Below, piece after piece: positions 16,607-24,835 of a DNA stretch of 28,865 nt. The stretch comes from Bacteroidales bacterium (lineage in GTDB: Bacteria > Bacteroidota > Bacteroidia > Bacteroidales > Muribaculaceae). The position numbers and the translations under genes were made by a program. The stretch's first letter is position 1, and every line of letters begins with the position of its first letter. The notes below the pieces were generated by a model. That model did no database searches. It was given only the letters and a program-made list of their open reading frames with translations, and was not told the DNA's origin. The stretch spans positions 1 to 28,865 of the forward strand of contig SFER01000013.1 in the NCBI GenBank assembly GCA_004557195.1, given 5' to 3'.

Positions 16607-18907
16607 ATGGCAAACATTACAAAGGAAATGGCTTTGGACTATCACCAAAATGAGCGTCCCGGGAAAATCGAGATTGTTCCCACAAAGCCCTATTCTTCTC
16701 AGTTGGATTTATCTCTCGCATATTCGCCGGGTGTGGCTTATCCCTGCAAAGAGATTGAGGCTACTCCCCACGATGCCTATAAATACACTAACAAAGGCAA
16801 CTCGGTGGCTGTTATCTCCAATGGCACTGCAGTGCTCGGTTTGGGTGATATCGGTGCTCTCGCAGGCAAGCCGGTGATGGAAGGCAAAGCGTTGCTTTTC
16901 AAGATTTTTGCAGGTATCGACTGCTTCGACATCGAAATCAACGAAAAAGACCCCAAAAAGTTTATCGAGATTGTAAAGGCTATATCTCCCACATTCGGTG
17001 GTGTGAATCTCGAGGATATCAAGGCTCCCGAATGTTTCGAGATTGAAGACACACTCAAAAAAGAGTGCGATATCCCTGTTATGCACGACGACCAGCACGG
17101 CACTGCCATTATCTCGGCAGCCGGGTTGCTCAACGCGCTCGAAATTCAGGGCAAAAAAATTGAGGATGCCAAACTTGTGGTAAACGGCGCAGGTGCTGCC
17201 GCAATATCTTGCACTCGCCTCTATGTCGCCCTCGGAATCCGCAAAGAGAATGTGGTGATGTGCGACAGCAAAGGTGTGATTACAACTCGCCGACCCAATC
17301 TCTCGCCTCAAAAAGCCGAATTTGCGACCGACCGCGAAATTTCCACTCTTGCCGATGCTATGAAGGACGCCGATGTGTTCCTCGGATTGTCGGTTAAGGA
17401 TGTTGTTACCACCGAAATGGTGCAATCGATGGCTCCAAAGCCAATCGTCTTCGCACTCGCCAATCCCGACCCCGAAATCGAGTATCACAAAGCGATAGCG
17501 TCTCGTCCTGACCTCATTTTCGCCACCGGGCGTTCCGACTATCCCAACCAAATCAACAATGTGCTCGGATTCCCATATATTTTCCGCGGTGCACTCGATT
17601 GTGGCGCAACTCAAATCAACGAGGCGATGAAACTCGCCGCTGTGCGCGCTATCGCCGCTCTCGCTAAAGAGCCTGTGCCATCGGTGGTTAACAATGCCTA
17701 CAAGATGACCAAACTTAAATTCGGTCCCGAATATATCCTTCCCAAGGCTCTTGACCCCCGCTTGATTACAACAGTGTCTCCGGCTGTGGCGCGTGGCGCA
17801 ATGGAGAGTGGTGTCGCCACTCGACCCATTGAAGATTGGGATGCCTATGAGTTGCACCTCAAGAAACTTATGGGCTGCGACAATATCCTCATGCGTCGAT
17901 TCACCGAAGAGGCTAAGCGCAACCCGAAACGCGTGGTTTTTGCCGAGGCAAACACCGACAATATGCTCCAGGCTGCCGTGCAAGTGCATAACGATGGCGT
18001 GTGCATCCCGATTCTTCTCGGCAACGAGGAGATGATTGCCAAGCGTGCTCAACGCCTCGACCTCGATATTTCGGGCATCGAGATTGTAAATCTTCGCCAC
18101 GACCGCGAGGCTCAGCGCCGCGAATTCTATGCCCATCGTCTCTCGGAAAAGCATCGCCGCAACGGTCTCACCTATCCCGAAGCGCTCGAAAAAATGTTCG
18201 ACCGCAACTATTTCGGTATGATGATGGTGGAACTCGGTGATGCTGACGCTTTCCTCACAGGCACATATAGCGATGGCGCTACGACTGTCGATATCGCCAA
18301 AGAGGTTATTGGTATCCGTCCCGCCTATAAGCACTTCGGCACAATGCACATCATGAACACTCGCCGCGGTATCTTCTTCCTCGCCGACACTATGATTAAT
18401 CACGAATGCGACACCGAAACTCTCGTCGATATCGCTCGCTTGTCGAAGCACGCCGTTGAATATTTCGCCCACGACCCTGTGATTGCAATGCTTTCATACA
18501 GCAACTTCGGTTCTAACAACGAAACCGCTCCGCGACAAGTGCATGAGGCTGTAGAAATCTTGCATGAGCGCTACCCCGAAATCGTTGTTGATGGCGAGAT
18601 GAAGATGCATTATGCTCTCAACCGCGAGTTGCGCGACAATACCTATCCATTCAACACCCTCCACGGTAAGGATGTCAACACTCTCGTGTTCCCCAACCTC
18701 AGTGCCGCCAATTCGGTGTATCGCATGATGCTCGAAATGGGTCTTTCGGAGTCGATTGGTCCTATCCAGATGGGTTTGAACAAGCCTGTACATTTCATCA
18801 GCATCGATGCTCCGGTGCGCGATATTGTCAACCTTACGACAATTGCCGTTATCGATGCCGCAATTTATTGCAAATTCGGGCAATGCGTGTATAATTCCCA
18901 ATCGTAA
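16607..18907 (+). CDS. maeB: NADP-dependent malic enzyme with phosphotransacetylase-like domain
   Basis: A 766-residue two-part enzyme. Residues 1 to about 420 are malic enzyme: SLAYSPGVAYPCKEI, GNSVAVISNGTAVLGLGDIG, the catalytic-lysine segment GKPVMEGKA (Lys94), the metal-site motif MHDDQHGTA (159-167) and the nucleotide motif VVNGAGAAAI (191-200). Residues about 430-766 look like a phosphate acetyl/butyryltransferase fold (RVVFAEANTDNMLQAA, then YSDGATTVDIA, and GPIQMGLNKPVHFIS). In MaeB the second half is thought to be regulatory, sensing acetyl-CoA, rather than catalytic. The reaction is oxidative decarboxylation of malate to pyruvate, giving NADPH. The start at 16607 (MANITKEMALDYH) matches the family. 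A strong terminator follows. Confidence 0.92.
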   Translation: MANITKEMALDYHQNERPGKIEIVPTKPYSSQLDLSLAYSPGVAYPCKEIEATPHDAYKYTNKGNSVAVISNGTAVLGLGDIGALAGKPVMEGKALLFKIFAGIDCFDIEINEKDPKKFIEIVKAISPTFGGVNLEDIKAPECFEIEDTLKKECDIPVMHDDQHGTAIISAAGLLNALEIQGKKIEDAKLVVNGAGAAAISCTRLYVALGIRKENVVMCDSKGVITTRRPNLSPQKAEFATDREISTLADAMKDADVFLGLSVKDVVTTEMVQSMAPKPIVFALANPDPEIEYHKAIASRPDLIFATGRSDYPNQINNVLGFPYIFRGALDCGATQINEAMKLAAVRAIAALAKEPVPSVVNNAYKMTKLKFGPEYILPKALDPRLITTVSPAVARGAMESGVATRPIEDWDAYELHLKKLMGCDNILMRRFTEEAKRNPKRVVFAEANTDNMLQAAVQVHNDGVCIPILLGNEEMIAKRAQRLDLDISGIEIVNLRHDREAQRREFYAHRLSEKHRRNGLTYPEALEKMFDRNYFGMMMVELGDADAFLTGTYSDGATTVDIAKEVIGIRPAYKHFGTMHIMNTRRGIFFLADTMINHECDTETLVDIARLSKHAVEYFAHDPVIAMLSYSNFGSNNETAPRQVHEAVEILHERYPEIVVDGEMKMHYALNRELRDNTYPFNTLHGKDVNTLVFPNLSAANSVYRMMLEMGLSESIGPIQMGLNKPVHFISIDAPVRDIVNLTTIAVIDAAIYCKFGQCVYNSQS

Positions 18908-18926
18908 AAAGTTACACATTTCACAT

Positions 18927-18965
18927 AAAAACAGGAGGCTGACCAATCAGTCTCCTGTTTTAGTT
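18927..18965. terminator. Bidirectional intrinsic terminator between maeB and the convergent lipoprotein gene
   Basis: ACAGGAGGCTGA (18931-18942), loop CCAA, then TCAGTCTCCTGT (18947-18958): twelve pairs with one G-U. It is preceded by a run of A and followed by TTTTAGTTTT. Read on the minus strand, the stem is followed by TTTTT, so it can stop transcripts from both sides. Confidence 0.9.
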
Positions 18966-18985
18966 TTATAACAATTGGTTATTTA

Positions 18986-19828
18986 TTATTCCTTGTTAGT
19001 CGGCTGTGTTGCAGCTTGTTGCTTGCGAGCAATGCTTATCTTGTTGGCATAATAGAGCGCAAGACCTTCCGATTTCTTTTTGCGTTGGAGCGCCTGCGAA
19101 TAATTGTAGGTGTCTGCGATGATTTTAGCCTCGGCTGCCGATAGGTTCACTTTGTGGCGACTGCTGCCGATAAATGTGAGCACCACTTTCGCTCCCGGGT
19201 TGTCTCTGATGAGCATGCACAGAGAGTCGGCTTTGGCTCCGCGGAAAGTTACCATCTCGTTCTCCACACCTTCATCTTTGAAGCGATAGTTGGTCGAACC
19301 GTTATACGGCACATTGCTCGATGTCGCAGTCGTGCCATTGACAGTGGCTGAGATTTGGGTGTGCTTGATGTTTACACCGCGGAGGAGTGAAACGATATAC
19401 AATTCGTTCTGCTCGTTGATGCGCACATCGATGCCGGTGCGTTGCACCAATGGTGCCGCTTTTTTGTGCACGGTGTATCCCTCGACCATATCTTTGGTCT
19501 TTATAAATTTGAAACTGTTGCGAAGCGCTTCGACCCTCGCTGTTTCGGCGCGGAGAACAGAGTCGTTGACAATACTGTCGGCAATCCCCGCTTTTTCATC
19601 CGCAATGGTGCGCAAGTGGAGCGCGCGTTTGCGCAACTCGATATTGTCTTTCGACACCACGTTGATTGAGTCTATAAGGCAGTAGGCTTGGAGGAAATCG
19701 CCCGAAGTGATTGCGTTTTCCGCTTCTGTGAGCAATCCTTCGCCGGCATCCGAGCCGTTATTGCCACACGATGCCACCGAAATGGCGAGAATCAACAGAA
19801 TGCCTATCCTACTTAAAACATTGTACAT
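18986..19828 (-). CDS. Lipoprotein of unknown function, coupled to the rel gene
   Basis: A 280-residue protein. MYNVLSRIGILLILAISVASC ends in a lipobox, with lipidated Cys21 followed by GNNGSDAG. The N-terminal half is helical, with many charged residues (LLTEAENAITSGDFLQAYCL, LRKRALHLRTIADEKAG), possibly a helical-hairpin repeat. The second half has mixed strands (GIDVRINEQNELYIVSLLRG, AKVVLTFIGSSRHKVNLS). It ends in a basic then Gln/Thr-rich tail (ARKQQAATQPTNKE). I recognise no domain with confidence. The start at 19828 lies within the last 20 bases of the rel gene in another frame. An earlier ATG at 19849 would put seven charged residues before the signal and is less likely. Translation probably depends on ribosomes finishing rel. 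Confidence 0.75.
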   Translation of the reverse strand: MYNVLSRIGILLILAISVASCGNNGSDAGEGLLTEAENAITSGDFLQAYCLIDSINVVSKDNIELRKRALHLRTIADEKAGIADSIVNDSVLRAETARVEALRNSFKFIKTKDMVEGYTVHKKAAPLVQRTGIDVRINEQNELYIVSLLRGVNIKHTQISATVNGTTATSSNVPYNGSTNYRFKDEGVENEMVTFRGAKADSLCMLIRDNPGAKVVLTFIGSSRHKVNLSAAEAKIIADTYNYSQALQRKKKSEGLALYYANKISIARKQQAATQPTNKE

Positions 19829-21725
19829 TTTTAACTCCTTTCGTATCATTGATTTTCTTTATTATATTGTTTAATGCGTCTTTGTCGTTGTATCCCACTA
19901 CAAGATAGCCTTGGAACATGCCATCGTAGGAGTCAATCGAGATGTTGCGGAGCACCACTCGGCTCTCTTTGGTGATAATCGAGGTGATTCCGGTTACGAT
20001 TCCGATGTTGTCATTGCCGAGTATTTTTAATGTGGCGATATTGCTTGCGCCTTTGCCGCTCCACCTCACATCGATTTTGCGGTAGGGGAATCTCGATTCG
20101 AGATGCTTCACGTTGGGGCAGTCGGCGCGGTGGATTTTTATCACACCTTCGCTCGAGATAAATCCCACAACATCATCGCCAAAGAACGGGTTGCAGCATC
20201 TCGACATCTTGTAATTGATGCCTTTGATGTCTTCTTCTCCAATCACAAGCACATCGCTCGACTGAACATCGAGTTGTTGCGGCTTGTTCTCGAGTTCAAA
20301 CTCGTCGGCGGCGCGATTGGCAAGGGGAGACTCTTTTGCCTCGTCGATTGTGAGATAGGTGTTGATAACATCGTTGATGGCAATCTTTTCGGCATGGATG
20401 TCGTTGAAGAAGTCGGTGGCTGTTTTGGTGCCGAATTTCTTGATTACACGCATGAGTGTAGCCTCGTCAACATCGATTTTCCGATTCTTGAATCGGCGCA
20501 TGAGCAACTCCTTGCCATATTCGGCGTTTTTGTGATTGAGTTCGTTCACAGCCTGTTTAATCTTGTTTCGAGCCTTGGAGGTAACCACAAAATTCAGCCA
20601 ATCGAGTTTCGGAATCTGGTTGCTCGATGTGAGAATCTCAATTGTGTCGCCGCTCTTTATTTTGTAGTTGAGTTTCTGGTTCTTGCCGTCAACGCGTCCG
20701 CCGGTGCACATGCAGCCGAGTTTGGAGTGTACCATAAAGGCGAAATCGAGTAGCGATGCACCTCCGGGGAGGCGGTAAAGGTCCCCCTTGGGCGTGAATG
20801 CAAACACCTCTTTGTTGTAGATATCCATTTTCACGCTCTTCATCAATTCCATGGGGTCGGATGTGCCCATTTCAAGCAGTTCTCTCACATTCTTCGCCCA
20901 ATCGTCAAGGTCTTTTTCGCTTTTCACACCTTTGTATTTCCAGTGTGCCGCAAGACCTTTTTCTGCCACCTCGTCCATGCGTCGTGTGCGTATCTGCACC
21001 TCCACCCAACGGTTGTCGGGACCATGAACTGTGGTGTGAAGCGACTCGTATCCGTTGCTCTTGGGCACGGTAATCCAGTCTTTCATTCTTGCCGGATTGG
21101 ATGTGAAGAGATCTACAATAATAGAGTAGGCGAGCCAGCAATCGCTTTTCTCCTTCTCCAGCGGCGTGTCGATGATTACTCTAATTGCAAAGAGGTCGAA
21201 GATGCCGTTGAGGTCGGTGTTTTGTTTCTGTATTTTGTTCCAAATCGAGTAAATCGACTTGGTGCGTCCCTTGATATCAAATTTCAGCCCCGCCTCTTCG
21301 AGTTTTTTCTTCACCGGCGCTATAAAATTGTCGATATACTTGTTGCGTTGCTCTTTTGTCTCGTTGAGTTTGTCGGCAATGCGTGTGTAGATGTCCCTGT
21401 TGCTGTATTTGAGCGACAGGTCTTCAAGTTCCGATTTTATAGTGTAAAGTCCCAGACGGTGGGCGAGGGGCGCATAGAGGTTTATAGCCTCAAAGGTGAC
21501 GTCTCGCACGAAATCCTCGTTGGGGTGGTGGTTAATCATTCGCATGATGCCCAAGCGGTCAACAATCATGATAAGCACCACGCGTATGTCGTTGGCGAAA
21601 GTGAAAAGGAGGTTGCGGAAATTTTCATTCTTCACTGCCGCGCGCTTGCGGTATAGTTCCGAAACCTTAAGCATTCCGCTGATGAGCTTGAAAATGTCAT
21701 CTCCAAACGGGGGATATCTTCTCAC
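19809..21725 (-). CDS. Surviving large fragment of the RelA/SpoT-family protein (synthetase, TGS, ACT)
   Basis: The open frame after the break, up to 638 residues if a GTG at 21725 is used. Residues 35-62 keep the end of the HD-like domain, but with DRLGIMR where active hydrolases have DRLHNMR, so ppGpp hydrolysis looks lost. The synthetase domain (about 130-265) is intact: GRTKSIYSIWNKIQ, IFDLFAIRV, RMKD at 213-216 (the RxKD loop of Rel/SpoT rather than the ExDD of RelA), NGYESLHTTV and VEVQIRTRRMDE. The TGS domain (about 305-367) and a C-terminal ACT domain follow. Family members make (p)ppGpp from ATP and GTP/GDP on starvation. Whether this piece is translated is unknown, since no promoter or typical start is visible directly before it. 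Confidence 0.7.
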   Translation of the reverse strand: MRRYPPFGDDIFKLISGMLKVSELYRKRAAVKNENFRNLLFTFANDIRVVLIMIVDRLGIMRMINHHPNEDFVRDVTFEAINLYAPLAHRLGLYTIKSELEDLSLKYSNRDIYTRIADKLNETKEQRNKYIDNFIAPVKKKLEEAGLKFDIKGRTKSIYSIWNKIQKQNTDLNGIFDLFAIRVIIDTPLEKEKSDCWLAYSIIVDLFTSNPARMKDWITVPKSNGYESLHTTVHGPDNRWVEVQIRTRRMDEVAEKGLAAHWKYKGVKSEKDLDDWAKNVRELLEMGTSDPMELMKSVKMDIYNKEVFAFTPKGDLYRLPGGASLLDFAFMVHSKLGCMCTGGRVDGKNQKLNYKIKSGDTIEILTSSNQIPKLDWLNFVVTSKARNKIKQAVNELNHKNAEYGKELLMRRFKNRKIDVDEATLMRVIKKFGTKTATDFFNDIHAEKIAINDVINTYLTIDEAKESPLANRAADEFELENKPQQLDVQSSDVLVIGEEDIKGINYKMSRCCNPFFGDDVVGFISSEGVIKIHRADCPNVKHLESRFPYRKIDVRWSGKGASNIATLKILGNDNIGIVTGITSIITKESRVVLRNISIDSYDGMFQGYLVVGYNDKDALNNIIKKINDTKGVKNVQCFK

Positions 21726-21936
21726 ACAGCAAAAGTGCTGTGGTCATATTGCGTATTGTGGGGTTGATGCCATATTTGTCGCGTCGGTAATGGTTCTCTT
21801 TTATGCCATTAGCGATTATTGTCCTCACTTTTTTCACGTCATCGGCGTGAGTAACATCGCGTGTATATCTAAGCAGTTGCCTGAATTGAGACACTATCAA
21901 TTTCTGCTCTTCGGGTGTAAAATATGTCTCTTCCAT
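19809..21936 (-). pseudogene. RelA/SpoT-family (p)ppGpp synthetase gene, apparently broken by an out-of-frame deletion
   Basis: The natural start is MEETYFTPEEQKLIVSQF at 21936, just after a promoter box at 21961. The frame runs through GINPTIRNMTTALLLCEKI and then stops (TGA 21697-21699). The remainder, beginning FGDDIFKLISGMLKVSELY, continues in another frame to 19809. Removing one base in a run of five C (minus strand; 21709-21713) would join them as EKI-SP-FGDD. From memory of Bacteroides homologues, about 25-30 residues (a helix pair of the degenerate HD domain) should lie between EKI and FGDD. So both length and frame are wrong. It may be a real pseudogene, strain variation, or a sequencing or assembly error. 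Confidence 0.7.
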
Positions 21937-21960
21937 ATATAAATCTGTTAATCTTCACTG

Positions 21961-21968
21961 CAAATATA
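21961..21968 (-). promoter_or_regulatory. -7 promoter box of the rel gene
   Basis: Minus-strand TATATTTG followed by CA fits TAnnTTTG and lies 24 bases before the ATG at 21936. The -33 element is weak. It supports 21936 as the original start of the rel gene. Confidence 0.5.
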
Positions 21969-22003
21969 ACCAATAATCGTGAATTCGGGCTATAGTTTAA
22001 GCG

Positions 22004-22038
22004 AATTTGATTAATTTTGCACAAACAATTTGATTAAT
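22004..22038. repeat. 12-base direct repeat around a start site
   Basis: AATTTGATTAAT occurs at 22004-22015 and again at 22027-22038, with starts 23 bases apart. The first copy runs into the -7 box; the second covers the first two bases of the start codon of the next gene. Low-complexity AT content makes chance plausible. Confidence 0.4.
22012..22019 (+). promoter_or_regulatory. -7 promoter box of the lipoprotein-murB-hydrolase operon
   Basis: TAATTTTG followed by CA fits TAnnTTTG; the -33 element is not clear. The ATG at 22037 is 17 bases further, so the leader would be very short. It is divergent to the rel promoter. Confidence 0.5.
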
Positions 22039-22954
22039 GACATCCTTTTTACGTTTTATATTGTTGTTTATCGTGTCGATGATGCTTAATTCTTGCTTTT
22101 CGAGTTTCGAGAGCACGAAGAAAATCACCGATAGCGATGTGGATAAAGAGGTGAAGAACACTCCTGCCGTTATCTGTTCGGTTATCGACACTATCTTGTC
22201 GCCGAATTACCTCCATTGGGATGCGGGCAAGCGCTTCGTTGTCCTCGACAAGCAGGTGAAATTGATTTTGTCGCCAGCCACCGCCGATTTGAGCGAAGGG
22301 GACACGCTGGTCTATTCGGGCTGCGGCACTCAGAATATGTTTGGAGTGGAGGAAACCGTGCTTCTTAATTTCACCGATTCCAAAGGCGGTGCTTATAGCT
22401 TCGACACAGGCAGGTCGCAGCGCGAGTATGCGGCAACGCGAAGCACTGCGGTTCCTTTCCTTCTCGATGCCGATTTGCTCGACCTTGCGCGTGAGGATGT
22501 CGTGGGAAAACACTACTATGTGAGAACATCATATTGGTATGACAGCGACGACAAGGTGATTGCCGGGAAGAAGTTTGTGAAGGTGAAGATTCTCGATGTT
22601 GTCCCCGGAAACAAGGTGTATTCTTTAAAGGTGTATTTCGACTATGCCGGTTTGCAAGCCGCTATCTATGTGTCGGCGGCAGACAATTCGGTGGCAAGCC
22701 GCAGGTTTTCCAATCTCTTCTCCACCTCCGATATCCGAAACTACTATCCTGCAATCAGTGATGAAAACTGGGCTCTTATCACCGAAAGCAAGGTGCAGGC
22801 AGGCATGACCAAAGAGGAGTGCCGATTGGCTCTCGGTGTTCCTGCCGGTATCGATAGGATTCCCACATACGATACTCTGCAAGAAATCTGGAAATATTCC
22901 GATGGTGTGTATCTTATTTTTGTAGATGGCATATTAACAAAATATCGAAAATGA
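22037..22954 (+). CDS. Lipoprotein of unknown function with a BamE/SmpA-like C-terminal segment
   Basis: A 305-residue protein with the lipoprotein signal MTSFLRFILLFIVSMMLNSC (Cys20). The central part has alternating strands and helices (FVVLDKQVKLILSPATADL, GKHYYVRTSYWYDSDDKVI) that I do not recognise. The last 55 residues read SKVQAGMTKEECRLALGVPA, then DTLQEIWKYSDGVYLIFVDG and ILTKYRK. This resembles the small BamE/OmlA fold: 'G-M-T-x-x-E-x-x-x-x-L-G-x-P', then W-x-Y and two short strands. It overlaps murB by 4 bases (ATGA). An outer-membrane location is plausible from the lipid anchor; no enzyme motif is evident. Confidence 0.75.
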   Translation: MTSFLRFILLFIVSMMLNSCFSSFESTKKITDSDVDKEVKNTPAVICSVIDTILSPNYLHWDAGKRFVVLDKQVKLILSPATADLSEGDTLVYSGCGTQNMFGVEETVLLNFTDSKGGAYSFDTGRSQREYAATRSTAVPFLLDADLLDLAREDVVGKHYYVRTSYWYDSDDKVIAGKKFVKVKILDVVPGNKVYSLKVYFDYAGLQAAIYVSAADNSVASRRFSNLFSTSDIRNYYPAISDENWALITESKVQAGMTKEECRLALGVPAGIDRIPTYDTLQEIWKYSDGVYLIFVDGILTKYRK

Positions 22955-23958
22955 AAATCGTAAAAGACTTTGAATTAAAGGAAATTACCACTTTCCACCT
23001 CCCCGCCCGTTGTGCATGGTTTGCAACCTACGACAGCGAGGACGAATTGCGCGACTTGCTCGCCGGTGAGTTGTGTAAAACCAACAAAGTGATGCAGATT
23101 GGCGGTGGTAGCAACTTGGTGTTTACCTCCGATTTCGACGGTGTGATTCTCAACACCGAAATCTGTCATATCGACACCATCTCGCAGCCGGGCGATGAGG
23201 TCGTGTTGCGTGTTGGCAGCGGTGTGGTGTGGGACGATTTGGTGAAATTCTGCGTCGAACACAATTATTACGGCATCGAAAATATGTCATATATCCCCGG
23301 AAAGGTGGGTGCCAGCGCTGTGCAGAACATCGGCAGTTATGGTGCCGAGGTGAAGGATGTCATCACTCGTGTGAGAACAATGTGTGTGGCAGACGGCTCG
23401 ATACGTTATTTCGATAATTCAGAGTGCCGATATGCCTATCGCGACAGCATTTTCAAAAAGGAATTGAAAGGAAAATATATAGTTACCGAGGTGGAATACA
23501 AGCTATCCACAACCCCTCGCTTTAATCTTGAATACGGTCCGCTCAAGCGGCTCGCCGATTTGCCCGACCTCACTATCGCCAAGGTTCGCGACGAGATTAT
23601 CGCCATCCGTTGTGCCAAGTTGCCCGACCCGAAATATGTGGGCAGTGTAGGCAGTTTTTTCACCAACCCTATTGTGGATTCTGCTTTCTTCGAGAAGTTT
23701 ATCGAGCTGCACTCCGATGCGCCACACTACCTCCTCGACGATGGCAGAGTGAAAATCCCGGCAGGGTGGCTCATCGAGCATTCCGGACTCAAAGGACACC
23801 GATGTGGCGGTGCTGTGGTGTGGGAAAAGCAGTGTCTTGTAATCGCCAATATCGACAATGCCCTCCCCGACGATGTGGTGAGGCTCTATCGCTTCATCAT
23901 CGAAACCGTCAAAGATTCCTTTGGCGTGGAATTAGTCCCCGAGGCAAATATTATATAA
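22951..23958 (+). CDS. murB: UDP-N-acetylenolpyruvoylglucosamine reductase
   Basis: A 335-residue cytoplasmic flavoprotein that reduces the enolpyruvyl ether of UDP-GlcNAc to give UDP-MurNAc for peptidoglycan, using NADPH and FAD. Seen: the FAD-binding motif IGGGSNLVF (50-58), the segment SYIPGKVGASAVQNIGSYGA (113-132), YRDSIFK (the tyrosine loop of type I MurB, as in E. coli), the catalytic-serine motif GSVGSFFTNP (231-240, Ser235) and the C-terminal VPEANII with catalytic Glu331. The length fits type I. Its ATG overlaps the upstream lipoprotein stop, and the hydrolase gene starts 3 bases after its own stop. Confidence 0.96.
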   Translation: MKIVKDFELKEITTFHLPARCAWFATYDSEDELRDLLAGELCKTNKVMQIGGGSNLVFTSDFDGVILNTEICHIDTISQPGDEVVLRVGSGVVWDDLVKFCVEHNYYGIENMSYIPGKVGASAVQNIGSYGAEVKDVITRVRTMCVADGSIRYFDNSECRYAYRDSIFKKELKGKYIVTEVEYKLSTTPRFNLEYGPLKRLADLPDLTIAKVRDEIIAIRCAKLPDPKYVGSVGSFFTNPIVDSAFFEKFIELHSDAPHYLLDDGRVKIPAGWLIEHSGLKGHRCGGAVVWEKQCLVIANIDNALPDDVVRLYRFIIETVKDSFGVELVPEANII

Positions 23959-23961
23959 TGT

Positions 23962-24726
23962 ATGGAGATTGAGTTTTTAGGTACCGGCACATCCACAGGC
24001 ATTCCGCAGATAAAATGCCAATGCGAGGTGTGCAAATCAAATAATCCCCGCGACAAGCGCCTGCGCTGTTCGGTGGTGGTGCGCACCGGGGGACTGAGCT
24101 TGCTCATCGACTGTGGTCCCGATTTCCGTGAGCAGATTCTGCGGGCATCGTCTCAGGAACTCGATGCGCTGCTCGTTACCCACAGCCACTACGACCATGT
24201 GGGCGGTGTTGACGACCTGCGTGCCTATTGCCAACCCTCCCGCTTTGACATCTATGCCCAGGAAGATGTTCTCAACGACCTGCGAAATCGCATCCCATAT
24301 TGTTTCAAGGAGCATCCCTATCCGGGTGTGCCGCAATTCAACCTCCACGCCATCACTCTCGAGCCGTTCACCATCGGTGATGTGCTCATCGAGCCGCTTA
24401 GGGTAATGCACTACAAGTTGCCCATCCTTGGCTACAAAATCGGCAATATGGCATATATCACCGATGCCAAAGAGGTCCCCGACGAGACAATCGACAAGAT
24501 TCGCGGCATAGACACATTGATTATCAACGCTCTTCGCATCGAGGAACACATTTCACACATGTCGCTGTCGCAATCGCTTGCCACAATATCCCGAATAGCG
24601 CCGCGCCGTGCTTTCCTTATCCATTTGAGCCACGACATGGGCTTGCATGATTATGTGTCGCAAAACCTGCTCCCTCCGGGCGTGGAAATCGCTTTCGACA
24701 CCCAAATCATCACTGTGGCTCCCTGA
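23962..24726 (+). CDS. Metallo-beta-lactamase-fold hydrolase, PhnP-like
   Basis: A 254-residue protein. It opens MEIEFLGTGTSTGIPQIKC, then a CQCEVC cysteine cluster as in PhnP-type cyclic phosphodiesterases, where these residues bind a structural zinc. The catalytic dimetal motif is THSHYDHVGG (His74, His76, Asp78, His79). Later ligands are MHYK, the aspartate of YITDAKE, and HLSHD near the C-terminus. Relatives cleave phosphodiesters of small molecules or RNA-like compounds. There is no phosphonate operon here, so a PhnP role in C-P lyase metabolism is unlikely. Its natural substrate is unknown. It sits 3 bases after murB, at the end of the operon. Confidence 0.85.
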   Translation: MEIEFLGTGTSTGIPQIKCQCEVCKSNNPRDKRLRCSVVVRTGGLSLLIDCGPDFREQILRASSQELDALLVTHSHYDHVGGVDDLRAYCQPSRFDIYAQEDVLNDLRNRIPYCFKEHPYPGVPQFNLHAITLEPFTIGDVLIEPLRVMHYKLPILGYKIGNMAYITDAKEVPDETIDKIRGIDTLIINALRIEEHISHMSLSQSLATISRIAPRRAFLIHLSHDMGLHDYVSQNLLPPGVEIAFDTQIITVAP

Positions 24727-24797
24727 TTTCGCACCCATTGCGGCGGTGGCTTTCCACATTTTGTCTTAAAACTAACTCGATATTCCCACTTTTTTGT

Positions 24798-24805
24798 TAA
24801 ATTTG
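24798..24805 (+). promoter_or_regulatory. -7 promoter box of lepA
   Basis: TAAATTTG followed by CA fits TAnnTTTG; no -33 element is obvious. The ATG at 24836 follows 30 bases later. The box lies inside the N-terminal extension of the longest frame (TTG at 24794), so that extension is rejected. Confidence 0.5.
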
Positions 24806-24835
24806 CAAGGTTTTTTAGATACTGACAATTTATTT

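Noticed and set aside
16709..18472. A 587-codon minus-strand open frame
   Set aside because: It lies entirely antisense to the malic enzyme gene. Its composition (rich in His, Glu, Val) is the mirror of a biased coding strand, and it has no domain, promoter or neighbour support.
24727..24790. Possible hairpin between the metallo-hydrolase gene and lepA
   Set aside because: Only four to five pairs could be found near GCACC/GGTGG, and the following T run is short and distant.
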